A DNA stretch of 41,156 nt, taken from NCBI RefSeq assembly GCF_000315625.1, contig NW_005434668.1, forward strand, positions 423,063 to 464,218. Direction: 5' to 3'. The DNA comes from Guillardia theta CCMP2712. Its lineage: Eukaryota > Cryptophyceae > Pyrenomonadales > Geminigeraceae. Shown here in pieces: positions 1-8,880 of this stretch. The position numbers and the translations under genes are program-made. How positions within the stretch are numbered: position 1 is the stretch's first letter; the number at the start of each line of letters is the position of its first letter. The notes under the pieces were generated by a model. The model did no database searches, was not told the origin of the DNA, and was given only the letters and a program-made list of their open reading frames with translations.

Positions 1-484
1 AGCATAGCAGGCACGCTCAGCAGTCAGGCATGAACACACAAAAACCTGTCTGGTATGATCGCCGGCAGGAGGGCAATCCAGCTCGACGGCCTCAGTTTAA
101 GTGCACGAAAGTACCCAGAGCCCCGGTGGGCATCTCGGTCGAGCTTCCGTTTCTCAGAGAGAAAAGCAGGGCCTCTAAGTTCACAGTCTACCTGATCCAG
201 ACAGCCGGCATTACGAGGTTGAGTTCATGTCTTATGCCAGTCACGTGAGGGAGCCGGAGCGCGGCCGTGGGGGAGTCAGAGGAAGGGAAAGGAGACAAGA
301 AAGGATGGCAGGAGAGGAGAGAGAGAATACAGGAGAGGAGGTGAGGAGGAGAGGAGGTGAGCTCTTGGGTGTTGCTTTACCTCTTGCTCGTGTGGTAGAG
401 GCTGGAGATGGAGGAGCAGGCTTGAGCAAGCACGAGGACGAGGAGCGAACGGATGCTGAGGGAGGTGAAGGGCCTCATCGGCAT
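1..484 (-). CDS. N-terminal exons of a signal-peptide protein, running off the left edge
   Basis: Reading leftward, an ATG at 484 opens a 34-codon exon (484-381) that starts MPMRPF and contains the hydrophobic core RSLLVLVLAQA. This is a typical secretory signal peptide, with likely cleavage after AQA. The exon ends AG|GTAAAG. A second exon, 230-192 (after ...CATAAG), continues in phase as HELNLVMPAVWI and ends CAG|GTAGAC. A third exon may begin at 152 after a pyrimidine tract (NGSSTEMPTGALG), but its end and any continuation are unclear. I do not recognise the family. The chain of a signal peptide and two phase-compatible splice junctions is the only support. A plus-strand reading of 30-248 is also open but has no such features. 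Confidence 0.4.
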
Positions 485-582
485 CACAGGAGGGTGAAGT
501 CTAGAGGATGGCAGCTCACATGCACGTGAGGAACGTGTACCGTTGCGAGAGGGAGGAAGAGCAAGGAGGAGGGAGGGAGGGA

Positions 583-665
583 GAGGAGGGAGAGGAGGTA
601 GGGAGAGGAGGTAGGGAGAGGAGGTAGGGAGAGGAGGTAGGGAGAGGAGGTAGGGAGAGGAGGGA
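583..665. repeat. Tandem repeat of a purine-rich 13-mer
   Basis: Five to six near-perfect copies of GGGAGAGGAGGTA lie in the spacer downstream of polycystin. The unit is not a multiple of three, consistent with non-coding DNA. Confidence 0.8.
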
Positions 666-1325
666 GGGAGGGAGTTTCGAAGTTATGGCTCCTTCATCTC
701 CTCCCAGTAGGATCTACTTTTCAGTGGGACGACGATGCGAGAACTCGGGATCTGACACACCAACATGTGAGCAAGAATAAACATGTGACATGTCCTGAAG
801 ACACTCCTCTCTCTCCTCCCTTCTCCTCCTTTCCTCTCCTCTTCCTTCCTCTCCTCTTCCTCCTTTCTCAACACTCTTCGCCCTCGCCCCAGCCGGTTCT
901 ACCTTGGAGCAGCAATAAAATCCTAACGGACTTCGAGGAATTCAATTCATCACCACAGGGAGCGAGACAAGACTATCATGCCACATGCTATCCTACTCAG
1001 AACAGAGCAGCTTCACTGACCTGCTCTTGTCCTCCTTCTCTCCTCTCCTCCCCCTCCCTCCCTCCCTCCCTCCCTCTCCATTCCACTTGCATTGTCGGAG
1101 AATATTATGTCCCCAGGGTTTCTCACAGGAGGTCCTTCTATTTCGAGACAAAAGTTATCAGTTGCAACGATTTCAATTTTAATTAAACATTTGTACCAAT
1201 TATCAACAATGACTAAATTATGGAGTCTCAATAGTACCTTTGCCAACCCACCACCCACCTTCCTTTGGAGTACAGATATGGCCATTACGTCATCACCAAA
1301 AGCTGTCTTGCAAGCTCAAATCTTG

Positions 1326-1327
<2 letters not shown>

Positions 1328-1384
<57 letters not shown>
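1328..1384. repeat. (CTG)19 trinucleotide repeat
   Basis: Nineteen uninterrupted CTG units (CAG on the minus strand) lie about 290 bp beyond the polycystin stop codon, possibly inside its 3' UTR. A shorter, interrupted CTG tract at 1640-1670 lies just past the stop codon. Confidence 0.95.
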
Positions 1385-1386
<2 letters not shown>

Positions 1387-1672
1387 CTTCTCACTCCCTC
1401 CTGTATCCCACCAGCTTCCAAACTATGCCTATCGTCCTGGTCTTCATTGACTTCCTCCTATTCTCTGCGCATCGTCGTACCCGCCTGCGACTTGACTTCC
1501 TTTTGTCCAAATGGTCGCCACCTCCTGCCAGCCCTGGTCCCTCACACGATCCTCCCACCTCCCTGCTCATTCTCGACTGCTCTCGTCACGGGCTCCCCCG
1601 ACAGCCACTGACAACGATGATAGTCCGTCTGTCTTCCTGCTGCTGCTGCTGCTGGTGCTGCTGCTGCTGCCT

Positions 1673-2478
1673 TCAAGGAATCTCTTCAGACCGGCTCGCC
1701 CTCCTCAGCCTCTGATAGTTCACCACTCGCTGGATGCACCTCTCTGCAAGATCCTTGGAGATCGAGGAGCTCTGAGACGACCTGCTTCCACTTCGCGGCA
1801 GCCCTTGCACCTCCTTCTGCTCGTCTTCCTTGGGCTCGGCCTCCTCAGCAGACGATGCGAGGAGGTCGGGGGTGATGACGTCAGCGTTCTTGGCCTTCTC
1901 CTCGAACGCTCGCGCGACGTCGTAGATGGTGGGCCGCCGGGCGAACCTCTGCACGACGTCGTTGAAGCTGTGAAACACTTCCTTGCTCCAGTCCTTCTCT
2001 CCCTCCTTCGCCATCCCATGGCGCGCGTTGTAAGTATCCATGACGATCGCCAGGAGCATGTTGAGGATGATGAGCGTGACCAGGCAGACGTAGCCGGCGA
2101 CCCACGTGAAGCCGATGGTGACGGTTTGCTGGTCGAGGGCCTTCATCTCCTGCCATGCCGACATGTCGGCCACCAGTAGCTCGAAGCAGGTGACGATGGA
2201 GTTGGAGATGCTCGAGAAGGCCTTGAGCTCGTGCCCGAACAACAGCGTCCCCATGCCGGCGAAGCAGAAGACGATGGTCATGAACACGAGGACGAAGTGG
2301 AAGATGTCGGTGGAGGCCGCAGCGAAGGTGTCGAGGATGACGGCGAGCCTGGGCTGCACGCGAATGACGTCGAGGAACTGGAGGAGGAAGAAGAACAAGT
2401 TGAGAGAGCATACGATGCGGTACGACTGCAGGTCGCTTGTCACTTGGCTGATCCGATCCTGGAGTTGACGAGTCAGTG

Positions 2479-2518
<40 letters not shown>

Positions 2519-3942
2519 CCAGGGGGGGGGGGGGGGGGAAAAAAAAAAAAAGGTGGGGGAGAGAGATTGACCTGAACTTCAACCTCGTGGAGGAGCATGC
2601 CCTCCGCAACCTTGCTCGTGATCTCTCTCGTCTCCTGCAGGAGACCCAGATGCCACCAGAAGGAGAGCACGTATGAGATGATCATGGAAGCGAGTGACAG
2701 GAGCTCCCAGAAGGTCGGCCAGCGGCCCTTGAGGACCCCGGGAAGGGTGGAGATCGTGAGGATGGAGTAGATTGCCAGCACCACATACCAACCAGCATCG
2801 CTCAGAGTCGCGTACCCACTGACCTTGTAAGGGTCGAGGAGGATCGAGGCGATGGAGAACTCTGTCCCGATGTAACCTCCTCGTTCCACGTTGAGTTTCA
2901 GGATGGCCTCTGTGAAGACGCTCAACTCTCCGTTGTACAGGCTGACAACGATCTCGACCATGTCGGTCTGCCGGTCGATCCAGTGCCTTGCTTCGAGGTA
3001 CCGGACCCTCTCTGCGACCAGCTTCGCCGCTAGCTTGTCGCTCAGCCAGAACCTGTACACGCCGTCCTCTGTGTCGTTCGTGAAACCCTCCGCCGCAGAC
3101 GTTGCGTCGTGCAGCCCGATAGCTTCCTGGTAGCCTGACGCGTCCAGACACTGCATCCCGTCCTCGTGCTTTGCCGGCACGTTCTCGTAAGGAGGGCAGA
3201 GAGGAGTACCGTAAGGCTGGTTGTCAGGCTCCCGATCCTTTGGATGGCATTCAGAACCATAGAACGCGTCGAGCACATGGATGGCACATGTGGCCGGTCG
3301 GGACCTCCGCTGCTGCAGCCTGACGCTGCCAAGGATGCGGTTGTACTGTGAGATCCTTCCCCAGTCAGCCTGGCTGAGCTGGTTGCCGACATGATCCGTC
3401 TGCACAAACGTGGTGGGCACAAAGACGTGCTCCATCCAGTCCCAGAACTCTCCGAGGCTGTGGATGTCCTGGAAGTGGGATATGGAGAGGTCCTTGCGGT
3501 CGGAGAACAAGTAGATGTGCTCCACCGCCCTCTCCACCTCGCACACTCTCGCTACGTCAACGTGGAACATGACGGAGGAGAAGAACGTTATGGTAAGGAG
3601 GACCACTAGAGGGATTCTGATGCAGCTCTCCCTTGTGCGCTTGCTCCTCGACAGGTACTCCATGAGCTCTTCTCTCCCGATCTCCAGCTGATCGCGGATG
3701 TTCCGAGCAGCTGAAGTTGCTCGTCTGATCGAGCCAGGAGCTTCTCCGTCATCGTTTGCGCTCGTGGCCACTCGCTGGTACTCCCCATCGCCCAACCCCT
3801 GCATCAGGTTGGTCCGGGAATCGAAGTTATTCATGTTGACTTCTTGCCCGTCCATGTTGACTTGCACGTCTGAAGTTGGTAAGATCCTCCGCGATGAAGC
3901 CCATTGTGATGAATTCTCACTCTCCATGACTGCGACAGGCAT
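1673..3942 (-). CDS. Polycystin-2 (PKD2/TRPP)-type cation channel
   Basis: Two exons, 3942-2572 and 2458-1673, join in phase (...HEVEVQ|DRISQV) to give about 718 residues, the usual size for a compact PKD2-type channel. In order: an N-terminal cytosolic region; TM1 (about 110-127); a large Cys-containing extracellular polycystin domain (about 130-375, with a YRFWLS-type core); TM2 (384-401); TM3 (412-431); TM4 (about 470-490); TM5 (508-532); a pore loop with LLVADM where PKD2 has its LGD filter; and TM6 ending NMLLAIVMDTY, the family signature. The Asp of the filter is kept. The C-terminal tail is short and charged, with no EF hand seen. In protists this family is mostly ciliary or plasma-membrane and carries calcium or other cations. 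The longest frame opens at a GTG (3999) with an upstream stop and no ATG, so I chose ATG 3942. An upstream exon cannot be excluded. Confidence 0.9.
2459..2571 (-). other. Polycystin intron containing a GCAG tetramer repeat and G/A homopolymers
   Basis: A GT-AG intron of 113 nt. On the plus strand it contains about eleven copies of GCAG (2476-2519), then about 19 G and 13 A in a row (2523-2553). Reading through gives only low-complexity sequence, while removing it joins TM3 to TM4 in frame. The homopolymers make the exact length here unreliable. Confidence 0.85.
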
Positions 3943-4335
3943 TTCAGTGTACGAACTGGTCGGGGTATTTCGCAAGCTCGTGCGTTGAACAGCCGGCACA
4001 GCTTGACATTGCTGAGACGATCTACAGTTCTATACTATAACAATGTAAAATTCTTTCATTAACTCATGCACGATTGCGCTCTACATATGCAGCCACCTAT
4101 CTCACACCTTTTACTTCTCCCATGTCTGCCCTATATTTCTGTTTGAGGCTATCATCTTATATCACTTTGTTTCATCTCAATCATCAACTAGCGCGCACAA
4201 TTGTTCGATCTCTTCACTTTCTTCCGACTTCCTTCAGTTTGATCAGCAAAGCACATCCTATTACTCCCGCTTCCCCATGACTGTCATCGTATAGGGCTTC
4301 CTTCTTCATCGCGGCTGCATCTCCCTCATCTTTCT

Positions 4336-4460
4336 CCTCCTCCTCCTCCTCCTCCTCCTCCTCCTCCTCTCCTTCCACCTCCTCCTCTCCCCCCCCCTCC
4401 TCCTCCTCCTCCTCTCCTTCCACCTCCTCCTCTCCCCCCTCCTCCTCCCCTCCCCTCCCT
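4336..4460. repeat. CTC/CCT polypyrimidine tract
   Basis: Nearly pure TCC repeats interrupted by C runs. Frames through it (poly-Gly, poly-Glu) are not genes. Confidence 0.85.
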
Positions 4461-4605
4461 CAGCTTGTTGCAACTTTCATCTCGCCATTCCCCAATACAA
4501 ATGACCCCCCCTAAAAAGATTTGCAGGGGTACCACCACCATATACTGCTCATTGCGGTGGAATGGGGGGGTAGGGGTGACCCTCCATAGTTGAGTAAAAG
4601 TCTTA

Positions 4606-4987
4606 GGCCCGTTTCCCGCCGGCTCCCAGATTCCAGATTTTTGACTTTATTCAAACTAATTTGAAATTTACCCCGAAATATTCACCGGTGCTTTCAATAC
4701 ATACTGACAGGGGGTGGGTCCACTGCCTGTTCATATTTGATGCTCCCAGCGTACCCTCCCTACCTTCTAACAATTTTTCTCGATTGAGCTAATAGTATAT
4801 TTCCATATAGTGCCTGCCCATTCGAAAAGCAAAATCTGGGAAAGTCAACCGCATCGTTTCATTCTCAAATTAAAATGACTTATAGTTGAGTTCTCCAAAA
4901 CATTTGGAGTAGAAAAAAAAGAATTTGACTTATATTTGTATGAAAAAATCTGGAATCTGGAATCTGGGAGCCGGCGGGAAACGGGCC
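4606..4987. mobile_element. Non-autonomous DNA transposon (MITE), PIF/Harbinger (Tourist)-like
   Basis: A 382-bp element has terminal inverted repeats of about 35 bp. The left end starts GGCCCGTTTCCCGCCGGC and continues CTCCCAGATTCCAGATTTTT. The right end is its reverse complement, ending GGCGGGAAACGGGCC, with one extra ATTCC-type slip unit. Both ends are flanked by TTA (4603-4605 and 4988-4990). This matches the 3-bp TWA target duplication of PIF/Harbinger elements, whose ends commonly start with G/C-rich GGCC-like sequence. The interior is AT-rich and has no coding capacity, so an autonomous partner would have to move it. Boundaries are seen directly; the superfamily is inferred from duplication length and terminal bases. 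Confidence 0.85.
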
Positions 4988-5153
4988 TTAGAGCTTCTCC
5001 GGAGTTCCCAGGCTGTTCCCCGGAATCTCAATGGGACTTAGAGGAGATGAGGGCTAAATAGGATCAGGGTGGGGATGAGGGCTGTTCCCGGAGCCGCCCC
5101 GACCGTTGAAAGACCTAGTCACGTCAGCGCAGGCGAACCTGCAGGCGAACGGG

Positions 5154-8100
5154 ATGGAAGGAGGGGGAGGGGAAGGAGGGGGGGGAGGAGGGGGAAGAAG
5201 AGGAGGGTCAGGAGGAGGAGAAGTAGTGGCTCTGAATGAGGCAGGAGGACAGTCGAAAGCAAACGAGAACACACTGACAGGAACAGTGGTTCGGAGAGGC
5301 GGCAGCGACGCGGTCCGGTCAGAAGCAGCAATGGCTTCTGATGTTGATGGGACGGACGGTAGCGGGAGTGTTGTCTCATCTGTGTCAAACTTCACTACTC
5401 TAGAAGAGGAGATGAGAAGCTCGCTCATAGACCGATGCTTCCGTCAAGCCAAGGAGGGTGACCTCGCGGGATTCAAAGCCACGTCCCTCACCCTCGTCCT
5501 GTGTAACGGGGGGAGGAGCGAAGTCAATTCTATCAAGGATGCCAGGGGCAGGACACTCCTGCACTGGGCCGCCCACGAAGGTCATCTCAGCTTCGTCAAG
5601 TTCCTCCTCATCGACCTGCTTGCCAACGTGTATGAGACTGACCAGGACGGGAACACTGCCGCTGATCTTGCGCGCGAGCAGTACTGGAAGAAGGTCCTGC
5701 GGTTCATCGAGTCGTTCGCTGACGCCCAGCTGCGGTACGTCGCGCTCCTCCAGTCCTCATGCAGGCGGCGCTTGCAGAGGGCTGAGTTTGTGCGGTGGCA
5801 TGGAGCTGCGTGCAGGGTGAAGTGCCGAGTCGTCGCGCTGCCCTTCAGGAGGAGGAAGCACGAGACGCTCAGGTTCACGAGCATGTGGTTCCTGAATGGG
5901 GAGGAGGGGAGAAAGCTCCTCGTCTCCCCGCTCCAGGCTCGGATACGACGGCTCCTGCTGTACCAGCACGCGGCAGCTCCAGAGCCATCGGGATGCCGCT
6001 ATCCCCTGTACCACTTGGCCAAACACGCTGCCCTTGTCGTTTCCTCCTGCGTGAAGCGGAGGCTGAAGTCGATGCTCTACAAGAGCGCCATAGTGTGGTG
6101 CAGGAAGACTGGGCAGCCGCTGGGCTCCATGCTGAACCGCCTGATCGGGAGGTACCAGAGCTCGAGCAAGCAAGTCGTCTCCCCGCTCATCCGCAACAGG
6201 AGCTACATCGTCCACTCCTCCAAGTTCCAGCTGCAGCTGGAGCAAGGGGGAAGCTCGAGAGAGGCTCAGCTGCAGGTGAAGAGGCAGTTCTTCGAGCAGA
6301 AGGCGAGGGAGGCGGAGAGGAGGAGGAGGAGCTCGGTCCGAGTACAGAGGTGGTTCAGGAGGCTGCAGGACAGGTGGAGAGTGGAGGAGAGGTTGTGGGG
6401 GAAGGAGGAGAATCGGAGGGTGGAGGAGGCGTTCTTCAAGAACAAGCTCTTTAAGCTCTTCACAAACCAGGAGAGGAGCCTTCTGGTCTACGTGGAATGG
6501 GGGGAGGAAGGAGAGCGAGGAGGGCTGCGAGGGCTGATTTTCCTGCACATGAAGGCGACGGAGGTGATGAAGGAGGAAGAGGAGGCGCGAAGGAGCCAAC
6601 GTCTCCTTGCCCAGCTGGAGTTCGAGCAGCTAGTGGAGAGGAGACGGGCTGCAGAGAGGAGGAGGAAGGAGGAGGAGGCGGCTGGGCGGATCCAGAAGGC
6701 TTGGAGGGGGTGGAGGAGGAGGAAGTTGAAGCACGAGGAGCTGGTGAGGCTTTCCAACACGGGATGGATCCTGCGAAAGAAACAGGAGGAGGAGGAGAGA
6801 AAGAAGGAGCTGGCAAGGTTGAGTACGAGGAGGGAGAGGAGAGGGGGGGGAGGAGGGGGAGAGGAGAGGAGAGGGGGGGAGGGGGAGGGGAAGGGGAAAG
6901 TAGATGAGAAGGGGGTGAGGCGGGATGACAGAAGGAGAAGAAGGAGAAGAAGGAGAACGTGGCGGTGGAGGGGAGGAGGAGGAGGTGGTGGTATTGGAGT
7001 TGGTGGTGTTGATGATGGTGGTGGTAGTAGGGGAGGAGGAGGTGGTGTTGTTGTTGATGGTGGTGGTAGTAGGGGAGGAGGAGGTGGTGTTGTTGTTGAT
7101 GGTGGTGGTAGTAGGGGAGGAGGAGGTGGTGTTGTTGTTGATGGTGGTGGTAGTAGGGGAGGAGGAGGTGGTGTTGTTGTTGATGGTGGTGGTAGTAGGG
7201 GAGGAGGAGGTGGTGTTGTTGTTGATGGTGGTGGTAGTAGGGGAGGAGGAGGAGGAGGAGAAGTCTTCTGACATCTGTGTGCGAGCAGGTTAAAGATCAT
7301 GATGTACTCCATGAGAGGAGACGCGGAGCAGCGGAGGAGGTGAAGGACGTGATTGTCGGTTTCCTGCCTCATTCCACGCCTCCCGCAGGCACAAGGAGCA
7401 GCTCGAGAACGCGATCTCCGAGTCCATGAGTCGCCGGAGGGAGATCGCAGAGGAGGTTCAGAGGACGGAGAGAGGTCCGTCCTGCCGTTTGCCTCTTTTC
7501 CTTCCTCCTGATTGAGCTTTTTTCTCTTCTCCTCATCCTCCCCCTCCCCTTCCTGTTCCTCTCTTCTCGTCCTCCTCGTTTTGCTCGTCCTCCTCCTCTC
7601 CTCTCCTCCTCCTCCTCCTCCTCTCTCCTCCTCTCTCCTCCTCTCTCCTCCTCTCCTCTCTTCCTCAACCTCCTCGTCCTCCTTTTCTTCGGTTTGCTCC
7701 CTCCTCGCTCCCTTCTCCACTTGCTGTAGATCGGAGAGTCTGCATCGCGGCACACCGGCACCAGGAGGCCGGCAAGCTCAAGCTCAAGCTCGACAGACTT
7801 CGCACGGAGGCTGAGAATCTCCGAGCTGGAGAGCAGCAGAACATGGAGAAGGTGGAGGCCCTAGAGCAGGTGAAGCTCCTCCTCTGCACCTCCTGCTCCT
7901 CCTCTCCCCTCTTCGTTCGCCTCCTCCTCCTCCTCTTGTTCCTGTCCTTCGTCTCCGTCATCATCATCATCATCATCATCATCCTCGAATACTTTCTGCT
8001 TCTCCTCCTCCCATCTCCCTCATCCCCCCTGTACTCCTCCTACTTGGCCCTGACTTGGAGCCCCCAGGAGCTCCTCGTGTCCTCCGAGAAAATCATCCAG

Positions 8101-8382
8101 CTCGACGTCCAGCTCAAGTCTGCTGAGTCCAAGTTGACAGCGAGGAGGAGGAGGAGGAGCCAGGGGCTGCCGCAGAACTCAACAACCCTCATGCTCATTG
8201 AGAAGAGGGAAAGGCTCTTCCTCTGCCGCCACGTCGCCTCCTCCCCGGAAGGAGCAGCTGCAGTCCTGCAAGGAGCGTGGAGGGGGCACCTGGCAAGGAG
8301 CAGGCAAAGGAGGTTGTTGGAGAATTGCTCTCCTCCTCCTCCTCGCTTGTCCCCTTCCCATCCTTCGATGGCTCATCACTCC

Positions 8383-8449
<67 letters not shown>

Positions 8450-8697
8450 GACTCTCGTTCGCCCCTCCTGCTCCTTCGTCGCGCCTTCCTCCCTCCTCCT
8501 ACATTGCCCCAGCTCCTCCCCCTGCCAAATCGACCAGAAATCTGCCAGAGATCAAGCAGAGGTTTGCGTTCTTCTTCCCCGGAAAGGAAGCGATCATGTC
8601 AGGACGAGACGAGGGAGGAAGAGGAGGAGGACAGAGCGGGCGGCAAGACAAGAACAGCTGGAAACTACCTCACATCACGGCAGACGCGCGACGGTGA
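5154..8697 (+). CDS. Ankyrin-repeat and IQ-motif coiled-coil protein
   Basis: Four exons join in phase: 5154-6817, 7389-7474, 7730-7869 and 8068-8697 (about 839 residues). A Gly-rich N-terminus is followed by ankyrin repeats (about 132-195; GRTLLHWAAHEGH, then DGNTAADLA). Several basic IQ-like segments follow (LLQSSCRRRLQRAEF; RIQKAWRGWRRRK near 510; VLQGAWRGHLARSR near 695), with charged coiled coil between and after them. The C-terminus has about eleven Pro-Ala pairs from a hexamer repeat, then a basic tail. IQ motifs bind calmodulin or myosin-type light chains, so a calmodulin-regulated scaffold, perhaps ciliary or cytoskeletal, is plausible but unproven. The longest frame begins at a TTG; the first ATG is 5154, and ATG 5331 (MASDVDG) is an alternative. 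The third intron (7870-8067, 198 nt) keeps frame if retained. It faces its neighbour tail-to-tail across 183 bp. Confidence 0.75.
7014..7250. repeat. 42-bp minisatellite inside intron 1 of the ankyrin-IQ gene
   Basis: Five and a half nearly identical 42-nt units begin GATGGTGGTGGTAGTAGG. The unit is 14 codons long and leaves the reading frame of exon 1 open across the intron (repeat DGGGSRGGGGGVVV). The minus strand is also open (Thr/Asn/Pro-rich). Because a good donor (AAG|GTTGAG at 6818) and acceptor (CCCGCAG, 7388) bracket it, I treat it as intronic. Confidence 0.85.
8384..8449 (+). repeat. (CTCCTG)11 hexamer encoding Pro-Ala pairs
   Basis: An in-frame hexanucleotide repeat in the last exon of the ankyrin-IQ gene. 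It is a likely site of length variation that cannot shift the frame. Confidence 0.85.
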
Positions 8698-8788
8698 ATG
8701 AGGAGACGAGAGGAGGGCGTTGCAATCATGTTCGCAGATCTCATATTACTTGCTGTGTTCTTCACCCTTCGTGTTTCTCATCTCCTCC

Positions 8789-8823
<35 letters not shown>

Positions 8824-8880
8824 CTCCTCCTTAGTCTGTCATTCTTTTCGTGCATCTTCAATAGTGTACATCATCTCCTC

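Larger units (their letters stand above)
485..1672. other. Spacer upstream of the left-edge gene and downstream of polycystin
   Basis: No convincing gene is seen. The stretch holds a GGGAGAGGAGGTA-type tandem repeat (about 583-665), pyrimidine tracts near 800-890 and 1020-1080, an AT-rich patch (1140-1220), a pure (CTG)19 run and a second CTG-rich patch at 1640-1670. Reading frames across the CTG runs (poly-Leu, poly-Ala, poly-Cys) are repeat translations, not genes. Confidence 0.6.
3943..5153. other. Head-to-head spacer, polycystin / ankyrin-IQ gene
   Basis: No gene is supported. The spacer has an AT-rich left part (4020-4270), a long CTC/CCT tract (4330-4460), G-rich GGGGTA motifs (about 4527, 4566) and the MITE listed separately. 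It should hold the promoters of both flanking genes, but no clear TATA box is seen at either end. Confidence 0.6.

Noticed and set aside
7014-7250. Regular repeats resembling a CRISPR array
   Set aside because: Units are directly tandem with no unique spacers, as are all other arrays here, and the genome is eukaryotic.
6488-7753. A 421-residue Pro/Thr/Leu-rich minus-strand reading frame opposite the ankyrin-IQ gene
   Set aside because: It is the complement of purine-rich exon, minisatellite and CTC repeats; composition is pure repeat translation and it opposes well-supported exons.
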